The notes below the pieces were generated by a model. That model was given only the letters and a program-made list of their open reading frames with translations, was not told where the DNA came from and did no database searches. Positions 6,960 to 13,306 of a stretch of DNA of 25,912 nucleotides are shown here, piece by piece. The stretch spans positions 1-25,912 of the forward strand of contig DATGGU010000021.1 of assembly GCA_035308365.1 (NCBI GenBank), in the 5' to 3' direction. The stretch comes from PALSA-505 sp035308365. Its GTDB lineage: Bacteria > Actinomycetota > Actinomycetes > Streptosporangiales > Streptosporangiaceae. The translations under genes and the position numbers were made by a program. Numbering within the stretch: the stretch's first letter is position 1; every line of letters begins with the position of its first letter.

Positions 6960-7231
6960 TTCTCCGTGCCGGTGCGGCGGCGGGTCCGGGGGAAGGTATC
7001 GGGAATCTGGTCAGCGTACCAGGATGGGTACGCGGTGCTGAACGCGTTCCAGGCCGCGCTGGCCTGGGATCTGCCGGGCGCGGCCACGCCGAACAGGACC
7101 GGCCAGATCTGGGCGGTGGCGTCGGGGTAGAACGTGGCCGCCGGGTGGCTGGCGCTGCCCGGCGCCTAGCATCGCTTCGAGCTGGGCGAAGTCGGACAGG
7201 CCCTGGGCGATCTCGGAGTTTGCCCATGGTG
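6956..7231 (-). pseudogene. Frameshifted 3' remnant of an unidentified gene
   Basis: Two minus-strand frames join to give protein-like sequence. The upstream part reads NSEIAQGLSDFAQLEAMLGAG (about 7218-7160; split here as NSEIAQGLSDFAQLE and AMLGAG). After a one-base shift it continues HPAATFYPDATAQIWPVLFG and ASAAWNAFSTAYPSWYADQI, ending at a stop at 6956-6958. The style resembles the C-terminal part of a secreted carbohydrate-active or (alpha/alpha)-barrel protein, but I cannot name the family. The tail overlaps the last bases of the DJ-1/PfpI gene. No intact 5' part is visible. The frameshift and missing N-terminus mark it as decayed. Confidence 0.45.
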
Positions 7232-7416
7232 TACCGGGCGCCGCCCGGCTGGGTCCGGTGCCGGTTTCGTTAACGGCGCCCCGCCTCTGGGGTGCGTTTC
7301 CTGGTCCGGATGGTCCCGTCAGCCCGTGCCTCGATAGTCCCATGTCGAAGCATCGCCGGCTTCGCCGTTCAAGTGGCCTTGGGTCAGCGTGGGAGGACTG
7401 TACAGCGAACCGGGCG

Positions 7417-8178
7417 CTACCTGGTCTGGTAAATGGTGATGGCCCAGGCCGCGGTGTCGTCCCAGGGACGGCAAGCCCAGTCGCTCCAGCGATGGCGGAG
7501 CACCAGCCTGGCCTCGGCTGCGAAGCGATCAAGGCTGCCGAGCGGAAGATAACGCTGGCGGTATCTCAAGACTCTGAGAGATCGCCGTGTGATTTCGGCG
7601 TGCCATCCACGTACCCGGGCGGCCTCGGCGTCTCGCAGGCGCAGCACCATCGATACGGTAGAGGTTCCCCGGACGTTCAGGCGCACGTCACATCGCCGGG
7701 CGGGCATCACTCCACCTGGGGCGGACGTCTCGATGACGAGAAGGCCCCCGGGTCGCAGCAGTTGCGCGGCACCCTGTATGCACGAACGCTGCCGCTGATT
7801 GGTTAGCAGGTGGAAGATCCCGTTGAACGCCAGGAGGATGAGCCCGAACTGGCCAAGCCCGAGCCTTTCCGGGTGGGCCATGTCCCCGCGGACCACTCGG
7901 AGATTCCTGCCTGAGTACTTGGCTTGGAGTACGGCCAGCATCTCCTGGGATATGTCGAGGCCCACTACCTCGCATCCGGCCATGGCGAGCCCGATCGCCA
8001 GCCGTCCCGTCCCGGCCGCTAGTTCCAGCACTCGCCCCCCGCGCTGACGGGCCAGGGGGAGCAAGGTATCGAGTGCTTGGCTGGTATTCAGGCTGGCGAA
8101 GAGCTGATCATATACCGGGGCGAAATCGGCTCCGTAGATGGCCTCGCGGGCTGATTGGCGATGAATGCGGCGGCTCAT
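7417..8178 (-). CDS. Class I SAM-dependent methyltransferase
   Basis: 253 aa. SAM-binding motif I is VLELAAGTGRLAIGLA (about residues 50-65), followed by the acidic post-I ribose contact VVGLDISQEML, RVVRGDMAHP, and LILLAFNGIFHLL with LLRPGGLLVIE. The substrate-recognition part is the Arg-rich C-terminal half. The start at 8178 (MSRRIHRQ) overlaps the P450 stop by 4 bp (ATGA), the coupling used elsewhere in this genome; an ATG at 8199 is the alternative. It is the last gene of the minus-strand RiPP-like block. A methyltransferase paired with a P450 is known in cittilin biosynthesis (O-methylation of a biaryl-linked peptide), so peptide methylation is a reasonable inference but is not shown by the sequence. 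Confidence 0.88.
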   Translation of the reverse strand: MSRRIHRQSAREAIYGADFAPVYDQLFASLNTSQALDTLLPLARQRGGRVLELAAGTGRLAIGLAMAGCEVVGLDISQEMLAVLQAKYSGRNLRVVRGDMAHPERLGLGQFGLILLAFNGIFHLLTNQRQRSCIQGAAQLLRPGGLLVIETSAPGGVMPARRCDVRLNVRGTSTVSMVLRLRDAEAARVRGWHAEITRRSLRVLRYRQRYLPLGSLDRFAAEARLVLRHRWSDWACRPWDDTAAWAITIYQTR

Positions 8179-9365
8179 CGCGGTAAGCGGCCTTGGCATA
8201 TCGGCAGGTTCACCAGGCCCCGTAGCGTCGGGTTCTGGTCGAACGTGGGAGTCTTCGCAAGGGCTACCCGGTCGCCGCAGGCAATCATGGCCTCGAGCAG
8301 TCCGCGCAGCAGGCGCATGGCGATGGGGGCGCCAAGGCAGGCATGCACGCCGCGGCCGAACCCCAGATGCGGGTTCGGATGCCGTCTGGGCATGAACTGG
8401 TCCGGCTCGGTGAATCGCTCGGGGTCGCGGTTAGCCGCGCCGAGCATCAGGACAACTGTGGCCCCCCGGGACAGCCGCCTGCCCGCGAGCTCCACCTGCC
8501 GAGTGCATTTTCGGCTCTGCGCCTGGAAAGGATTGTCGAAGCGCACCAGCTCATGGGCCATTGCGGTCATGGCGGTGTCCGGCTGCACGGTCTCGCGCAT
8601 GGCGGTCAGGTAATTCCGCGCGGCGTCATCGCGCAACAGCGTGAGCAGGGCCAGGCCGAGCATCCGCTGGGCCGAGTTGATGCCGGCGAGCAGCAGCACC
8701 CGCAGTGAGTTGTCCATGACGGATGCCGGGATCGAGTCGTCCCTGTGGGCGGCGACGAACGCCATCACACCTTCTGCAGGTGAGTCACGTGTCCACCGTG
8801 CGATAGCGGCACTGAGTTCCTGCCGCGCCAGGTGACCGGCTTGTGCGGTGTCGGGCCGCAGCCCGGCGTTCATGCTCGCCACCACGGCTGAGGACAGCTC
8901 GTCCAGCCGCTGCCGGTCGTCCTGTGGCGCTCCCAGAAGGCGGAGCGCGGCATCGACTGACACCGGCAGCGCGAGGTCGGTGATGAAGTCGCCGCCCTCG
9001 GCGGCGAGCGTCTTCAGGCGTTTCTCCGCGGCCATCCGTGCCGTGGCCGTCAGCCGGGCTGTGTCCTGCGCTCGCACTGCTTGGGCCAGCAGTTGATGGA
9101 CCGGGCGCTGCTCTGGCGGATCGAGTGTCTGTACGCTGATCGAGGGCGGGGGTTCGTCGTCGCCAACACGCCTGAAATCGGAGGCGAACGCTTTCCAGTC
9201 GCTCAAGATACCGTCACAGAGTTCATGTCCTGTGACAATCCAGGATTGCATGCGGTCGTGCCACAGCACGGGTCCCTGCGCGCGTAGGCGATGGTACACC
9301 GGATATGGGTCGGCCAGGAATGCGGGGCCGAACGGATCCCACCATGAACACGACTCATCGCTCAT
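8175..9365 (-). CDS. Cytochrome P450, candidate peptide cross-linking enzyme
   Basis: 396 aa, a soluble bacterial class I P450. The heme loop is GFGRGVHACLGAP with axial Cys343. The K-helix ExxR is ELVR (Glu272-Arg275), and the meander contains AANRDPERFTEPDQF. The I-helix oxygen-activation motif is unusual: LLLAGINSAQR (about 223-233) has Asn-Ser where most P450s have acidic-Thr (AGxDT/AGxET). No ferredoxin or reductase gene is in the window. It lies between the MRHVY micro-ORF (118 bp upstream) and the methyltransferase (4-bp overlap). In biarylitide clusters a P450 directly downstream of a pentapeptide gene forms a Tyr-His cross-link. The ATG at 9365 has no clear Shine-Dalgarno but follows a tiny ORF stop by one base, so coupled initiation is possible. 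Confidence 0.93.
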   Translation of the reverse strand: MSDESCSWWDPFGPAFLADPYPVYHRLRAQGPVLWHDRMQSWIVTGHELCDGILSDWKAFASDFRRVGDDEPPPSISVQTLDPPEQRPVHQLLAQAVRAQDTARLTATARMAAEKRLKTLAAEGGDFITDLALPVSVDAALRLLGAPQDDRQRLDELSSAVVASMNAGLRPDTAQAGHLARQELSAAIARWTRDSPAEGVMAFVAAHRDDSIPASVMDNSLRVLLLAGINSAQRMLGLALLTLLRDDAARNYLTAMRETVQPDTAMTAMAHELVRFDNPFQAQSRKCTRQVELAGRRLSRGATVVLMLGAANRDPERFTEPDQFMPRRHPNPHLGFGRGVHACLGAPIAMRLLRGLLEAMIACGDRVALAKTPTFDQNPTLRGLVNLPICQGRLPR

Positions 9366-9366
9366 T

Positions 9367-9470
9367 TCACTGCCATTCTCTACACATTCCGCCGGGCATT
9401 AATCCAGGTCGGCGCCGCGGGCGCCGACGGACCCGAGAGCCAGGCCGTCGGGTGCGTCGGCGCCCGGCAT
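9367..9470 (-). other. Two chained micro-ORFs between the pentapeptide ORF and the P450
   Basis: A 23-codon frame (9470-9399, starting MPGADAPDGL) ends TTAATG, overlapping the start of a 10-codon frame (9399-9367, MPGGMCREWQ). That frame stops one base before the P450 ATG (TGAAATG). The first coincides with the hairpin arms, so its amino-acid content may only reflect base pairing. They could couple ribosome flow into the P450, which lacks a good Shine-Dalgarno. Whether either is translated is unknown. Confidence 0.25.
9418..9466 (-). promoter_or_regulatory. Long GC-rich stem-loop between pentapeptide ORF and P450
   Basis: The arms GGGCGCCGACG (9419-9429) and CGTCGGCGCCC (9455-9465) are perfectly complementary. 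They continue through one mismatch into ACCCGA (9431-9436) and TCGGGT (9448-9453), closing an 11-base loop; an outer C-G pair adds 9418/9466. No T-tract follows on either strand, so it is not a classical terminator. In RiPP operons a hairpin after the precursor gene commonly lowers readthrough into the enzyme genes or stabilises the short precursor mRNA. That is the likely role here, by inference. Confidence 0.7.
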
Positions 9471-9475
9471 ATGGC

Positions 9476-9607
9476 CTAACCGATCAGTAGACGTGACGCA
9501 TTGCGCATACCTCCTCTCTGTACTGTGGTCCCGGGCATCATGTGGGACGCAGGCCGATCAGGGGGTGTCTCCCGCTTTACTGAGCCGCCCATTTTGTGTG
9601 CACTCAT
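9476..9607 (-). CDS. Alternative small ORF, 43 aa, overlapping the pentapeptide ORF
   Basis: A 43-codon frame from ATG 9607 (MSAHKMGGSVKRETPP...) ends MRNASRLLIG at 9476 and runs through the AGGAGG and across MRHVY in another frame. It has no Shine-Dalgarno at its own start and contains no Tyr, Trp or Phe, so it would be a poor P450 cross-linking substrate. It is kept as a competing precursor candidate, for example for the radical SAM enzyme, either full-length or as the short form starting at 9508. Confidence 0.2.
   Translation of the reverse strand: MSAHKMGGSVKRETPPDRPASHMMPGTTVQRGGMRNASRLLIG
9484..9501 (-). CDS. Candidate minimal RiPP precursor: pentapeptide Met-Arg-His-Val-Tyr
   Basis: An 18-bp reading frame, ATG CGT CAC GTC TAC TGA, encodes MRHVY. 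A perfect AGGAGG (9515-9510) lies exactly eight bases upstream, ideal spacing for this ATG; for the nearer ATG at 9508 the spacing is only one base. The size, the Met-Arg start, aromatic residues at positions 3 and 5, a following hairpin and a following P450 gene all match the biarylitide family, whose precursors are MRYYH-type pentapeptides from 18-bp genes upstream of a P450. There the cross-linked pair is Tyr3-His5; here it would be His3-Tyr5, the reverse order. An overlapping frame from 9508 gives MRNASRLLIG and cannot be excluded. Translation and modification are inferred. Confidence 0.55.
   Translation of the reverse strand: MRHVY
9510..9515 (-). promoter_or_regulatory. Strong Shine-Dalgarno deciding the pentapeptide start
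   Basis: AGGAGG on the minus strand, within AGAGAGGAGGT, complementary to the 16S rRNA 3' end. It is eight bases before ATG 9501 (MRHVY) and one base before ATG 9508. It is by far the best ribosome-binding site in the 270-bp gap between the DUF5825-like gene and the P450, arguing that something starting here is translated. Confidence 0.7.
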
Positions 9608-9633
9608 GCCTGGGAAGGAAATCTGTGGCGCTT

Positions 9634-10146
9634 TCAGATGAATCTCAGCGGTATCGACACCCGGGTGGCACGGTATGGCAGGATCAGGCCCCACCTTCCC
9701 ATAGGCAACAACAGCCGTCTGCGGGCCAGCCGGGCGACGGCATCGTAGAGGGGCCGGCCGCGTTCCGGAAGCTGACACGGATCCCGGTAAAGCTCGAAGA
9801 CCGCCAGCTCGTCCGGATGATCCACCACCTCCCGAACGGCAGAGCCCGATCGCGCGTCATACACCGTGAGGAATCCCAGCCCCTTGCGGTAGTGGCACAG
9901 ACCGGGCCGGAAGGCGTCGCGCCAGCGCGCTGCGTCACCCGGATGGTTGAGTGACTGAGGAGGAACCAAGTGGTACAGGAGCTCGATTTCCACATCCGCT
10001 CCAACGCTCCCGCTCCACACGGGATGACGTCCAGCGGCGGTAGCCTCGCGCAGCCACCGAAGGAAACCGAGTGACGCGTCAGGGAAGCGTGGCGAAAGCT
10101 GTACACGCGCTCCGGTCCTGCCGGTATCGAGCACGTCAGTAGACAC
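9634..10146 (-). CDS. DUF5825-like protein, partner of the radical SAM enzyme
   Basis: 170 aa, soluble, no signal peptide or membrane segment. Landmarks are GFLRWLREATAAGRHPVWSG, LYHLVPPQ, FRPGLCHYRKGLGFLTVYD and FELYRDPCQLPERGRP. The layout, and its place directly after a B12-type radical SAM gene, fit the small actinobacterial family DUF5825, which accompanies RiPP-maturation radical SAM C-methyltransferases. The name is from memory of that association and should be checked. The start is GTG 10146; it overlaps the radical SAM stop by 11 bp, so the two are co-translated. Function is unknown; a partner or substrate-handling role for the radical SAM enzyme is a guess from context. Confidence 0.6.
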   Translation of the reverse strand: MSTDVLDTGRTGARVQLSPRFPDASLGFLRWLREATAAGRHPVWSGSVGADVEIELLYHLVPPQSLNHPGDAARWRDAFRPGLCHYRKGLGFLTVYDARSGSAVREVVDHPDELAVFELYRDPCQLPERGRPLYDAVARLARRRLLLPMGRWGLILPYRATRVSIPLRFI

Positions 10147-11989
10147 GATCTGCCGCTCCGTCCTTGAGGTTCGCGCGTTGTGTGGCGAGCGCGACCAAGC
10201 GCCCTCCGTCCTCGAATATCAGGCCCTCCGCGCGCCATTGCCGGCACCATCGCTGGGCCAGGTCGGCATCGCCTGCCATCTCTCGCAGTGCCTGCGGCGT
10301 CCGGGGATGGCGGAGCGCGGTATAAAGGTCGGCGGGAGGCCCGCTGGGGATGCGGATGTCCCGCGGATCCCACCCGGCCCTGCGGTCCTTGACCACCAGC
10401 GCGCCGTCCGCCTCCGCATGGCAGGTGAGCCAACTGGAGCTGTAGCCCGACTTCCAGGTCCTGACCGCCTGTGCGAGCCGCTCCAATGTCGCGCCCTGGA
10501 TGCCCTGCGGCTCACTCCAGAACTGGTAGGCCAGCTCACCGAGCTCACCGCTGGGAAGATCGTAAACGTGATTGTAAAGGGGGGAGGGGCGGCGGCGCAC
10601 GAATCCCAGCGCAGGATCATCGAAGTACGGGCTGTACCGCTCAAGCTGAATGCGAGCGTGTCCGTAGGGCGGCTGGAGATGAACGAGGGCCGGCATCTGA
10701 TCGAGCACGCTGATGTAATCCTCCTCCCGCTCTCCCGGGAAGCCGTAGAGGTAATTCCAGTCCACCGTCATGTCGCAGTCTTCGCAGTCCCGGAGAAGGC
10801 GGACATTATGTGTCGCGTGCACGCCTTTTCGCATCAGCTTCAGCACTGCGGTGCTCAGGTTCTCGATTCCAGGCTGAATCTGGACCAGGCCGCCGGCCCG
10901 CATCATCGCCAGGTCCTGCTCACGCAGGTTAGCCTTGGTCTCGTAATACAGGTGAAGATCCCAGTCCAGCTCGGCGAAGGCCGGAAGGGCGCTGCGCAGG
11001 TATTTTAGGTCCAGGATGTTGTCGACACACGCGACGTCGAGGATCCGATATCTGGTTACCAGGCCCGTAATGTGCTTCACGACTTCCGCTGGGTCACGCG
11101 AACGGAATTTCATGGTCAGCCCGTTGAGCCCGCAGAAAGTACAGGTATGCTTTTCGCCCCACCAGCACCCGCGCGCTGACTCGTAAAGCAATACCGGTGA
11201 TATCCTCTCGCGCAGCGCGCTGCGCGAGAGAGCAGTTTCCCAGCCGTCGTAATCCGGGCACGGCGAGTCCCCCATAGAAACCATCGGACCGCCGCTGTTC
11301 GTATGCGTTATGCCCGACGAATCGCGCCACGAGAGGCCAGGCACCTGCGCGACGGCCCCGCCGTCAGCCAGATAATCTAGGAAGGCGGGGAAGCTGTGCT
11401 CGGCCTCACCGCTTATCACGTAATCCACGAAAGGAAAATTACGATGGAGTGCAGGTCCCATGGGGATATCGCAGTTGCCCCCGCCGAATACCACGTGGAT
11501 CCGCGGCGCTATCTGCTTGAGGCGCCGGGCCACCGCGAGGGACGGCACATTCTGCTGGAACGTGCTGCTGAAGCCCACGACATCGGGTTCGACGTCCGCT
11601 ATCGCGCGAGCTAGCCAGGCGGTGAAGCCCGCGGATAGGGCCGCCATACGCTGCGAACTCCTGGGGTCGATGCCGCGCTCAGCCAGGTAGCTGAGGTACA
11701 CGTCCGTACGCCAACCAGGCGTATCGTAGAGTGCCGGAGCGAATATCCAGTCGCCCATGCCGTGCCAGCATCCGACGTTAGCGACGTAGTCGTAATCCGA
11801 TACGCTTACCTCTCCGCCGGTCTCCCGGTTCAGGTACTCGGCCCAGCTCAGATTGGCATAAAACTCGGCAACCGCGTGCTCGGGCCGCCGTTCCACGATG
11901 CAGGACTTGAGTATCGCAAGCGGGAGCGAGGGCGTCTCCAGCAGGTTCCAAGGCATAGACACAAGCGCTATCCGCATCCCTCTCATCAT
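10136..11989 (-). CDS. B12-binding radical SAM enzyme, RiPP-maturation C-methyltransferase type
   Basis: 617 aa. Residues 1 to about 215 form a cobalamin-binding Rossmann-like domain (RIALVSMPW..., DVVGFSSTFQQNVPSLAVA, VVFGGGNCDIPMG, VISGEAEHSFPAFLDYL); the classical DxHxxG motif is absent. The radical SAM core follows with the 4Fe-4S ligands in RGCWWGEKHTCTFCGLNG, that is Cys275-x7-Cys283-x2-Cys286. The longer first spacing is characteristic of the RiPP C-methyltransferase group (rSAM_ocin type). IQPGIENLS and NYLYGFPGE are further core motifs. The family installs methyl groups on unactivated carbons of peptide side chains. The start could be ATG 11989, 11986 or 11977, none with a strong ribosome-binding site. 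It is the first gene of the minus-strand block; its peptide substrate is not certain. Confidence 0.9.
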   Translation of the reverse strand: MMRGMRIALVSMPWNLLETPSLPLAILKSCIVERRPEHAVAEFYANLSWAEYLNRETGGEVSVSDYDYVANVGCWHGMGDWIFAPALYDTPGWRTDVYLSYLAERGIDPRSSQRMAALSAGFTAWLARAIADVEPDVVGFSSTFQQNVPSLAVARRLKQIAPRIHVVFGGGNCDIPMGPALHRNFPFVDYVISGEAEHSFPAFLDYLADGGAVAQVPGLSWRDSSGITHTNSGGPMVSMGDSPCPDYDGWETALSRSALRERISPVLLYESARGCWWGEKHTCTFCGLNGLTMKFRSRDPAEVVKHITGLVTRYRILDVACVDNILDLKYLRSALPAFAELDWDLHLYYETKANLREQDLAMMRAGGLVQIQPGIENLSTAVLKLMRKGVHATHNVRLLRDCEDCDMTVDWNYLYGFPGEREEDYISVLDQMPALVHLQPPYGHARIQLERYSPYFDDPALGFVRRRPSPLYNHVYDLPSGELGELAYQFWSEPQGIQGATLERLAQAVRTWKSGYSSSWLTCHAEADGALVVKDRRAGWDPRDIRIPSGPPADLYTALRHPRTPQALREMAGDADLAQRWCRQWRAEGLIFEDGGRLVALATQRANLKDGAADRVY

Positions 11990-12560
11990 CTTTCATAGGA
12001 GAAACAGCTGATCCAGGCCTGGGCTGTCACGCCCGGAGTGGCCTGCGGCCTGTGATTTTGGCCAGGCTCCCTTATTACGGGTGATTATGCAGTTGTCTCA
12101 AAGATTCCTCGATTAACATTCCTCACTGCTGTCACACAAGTATCACTTACACCGGAAGATGCCACCGGCACACAGTCTCCCTGCGATTACCTCCAGGCAC
12201 GAATTCCTCACATCCCGAAGCGCATCACGGAATAGCCCCTTACCAGGCCGAACACCAACTCTGCTTACTTTAAGTGCCACATCACGGCTAGCGCAAGTAT
12301 GCTGGTGCCTGGATTGTCGGCCGCGCTTATCGAGTTGTACCGTGACTATCATCAGGCAAACCCGGGAGCCTGATGGGGCGTCCCGAGCAAGATCAATCGC
12401 GCTGGATGGACCGCCTGCAGAGTTCGCCAGGCACTGCGCGAATTGCACCATATCGCCGCAATCCCACGTACCGGCAAATGGCGGCGGCTACGCACTAACG
12501 ATCTGTGAGTGTGTCGTGCAGCGGTTCCTGCCTGGTCTTAATAGCGGAGGTTGCGAATTT
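11990..12560. other. 570-bp gap upstream of the radical SAM gene
   Basis: No convincing gene. Bases 12060-12330 are noticeably less GC-rich than the surroundings and probably hold the promoter of the minus-strand block. A 14-codon minus-strand frame at 12119-12075 (MLIEESLRQLHNHP) has a GAGG only one base before its ATG. A 102-codon minus-strand frame at 12451-12143 shows no domain I recognise. Either could be a precursor peptide, but the evidence is weak. Confidence 0.35.
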
Positions 12561-12565
12561 GCCTG

Positions 12566-13130
12566 ATGACGGTCGGCGCGTGATGCGGTATGCCGTTGTC
12601 ATGAGATAGCCAACTCGCTCGAACGGAATCTGACAGCCACCGAACGAGCGGCGAGTGCTCTTGAGCCGCACGCGCACGACCGGCTCGGCTTGTCGGTGCT
12701 GGGTATGCTCACGCTCACCGCCTCACTCGCTGCCGCGTCGCTCCAGCGTGGCGACACTGCTGCTCACTGGCTCGATGTAGCCCAGGACATCGCGACAAGG
12801 GTGCCCGATGAGCCGACGCACAATTGGCAGCTCTTTTCGGCTGCGAACGTCGGCATGTGGCGGGTGACGGTCGGTGTCGAACGAGGTGAGACCGGCGGTG
12901 CCGTGCTGGACTGCGCCGGACGGGTTCGTCTTGATCACTGGGAGCCGAAGTCACCGCGGCGGGCGAGCTTCTTCCCCGACGTCGGCCGGGGGCTGGCCCA
13001 AGAGCCGAAGACACAAGCTGAGGCGGTGCGCTGGCTGCGCCGAGCTGAGGATGCTGCCCCACAGAACATCAGAAACAGCGCGGCAGCCAGGGAGACCGTG
13101 GCCTACTTGCTCGCCGCGATGTTCGGTGAG
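12566..13130 (+). pseudogene. Remnant of an XRE-type regulator (C-terminal TPR-like part only)
   Basis: A plus-strand frame open from about 12566 reads EIANSLERNLTATERAASAL, LGLSVLGMLTLTASLAAASL, QRGDTAAHWLDVAQDIATRV, NWQLFSAANVGMWRVTVGVE, and ends with AAPQNIRNSAAARETVAYLL. This is the helical C-terminal half of the common actinobacterial XRE regulators that carry an N-terminal helix-turn-helix and a TPR-like domain. The HTH and the first TPR-like helices are missing, with stops and frame breaks just upstream (for example TAG after VVMR at about 12606 in a neighbouring frame). A TTG at 12690 could start a short product, but a DNA-binding function is lost. Confidence 0.6.
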
Positions 13131-13306
13131 ACTTCCGCCGCTGGGCACGCCACCGCATGGCAGACGCCCGCGATACCTCGGAAGCGGCGTGCGCTGCGAG
13201 CCGGTGAGCAGATTGGCATGCTTGGCCTTATTCGTCTGGCCGACAGAATAGGTCGCACGGCTATTGCGGCCTGGACGCTGGCCGAGCGCGAGTTGGGGCA
13301 GCAGCT
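13131..13306. other. Spacer between XRE remnant and hipA
   Basis: The XRE frame stays open through here and into the antisense of hipA, but the sequence after the ETVAYLL motif no longer resembles the family. I see no separate gene or terminator. Confidence 0.3.

Noticed and set aside
10136..10150. The radical SAM gene ends ...Arg-Val-Tyr-stop with GTCTACTGA, like the end of the MRHVY frame
   Set aside because: Nine shared bases around a stop codon are too few to claim duplication or a second precursor; probably chance.
12143..12451. A 102-codon minus-strand frame upstream of the radical SAM gene as a precursor peptide
   Set aside because: No ribosome-binding site at its start, no leader/core character and no recognisable domain; composition fits a chance frame.
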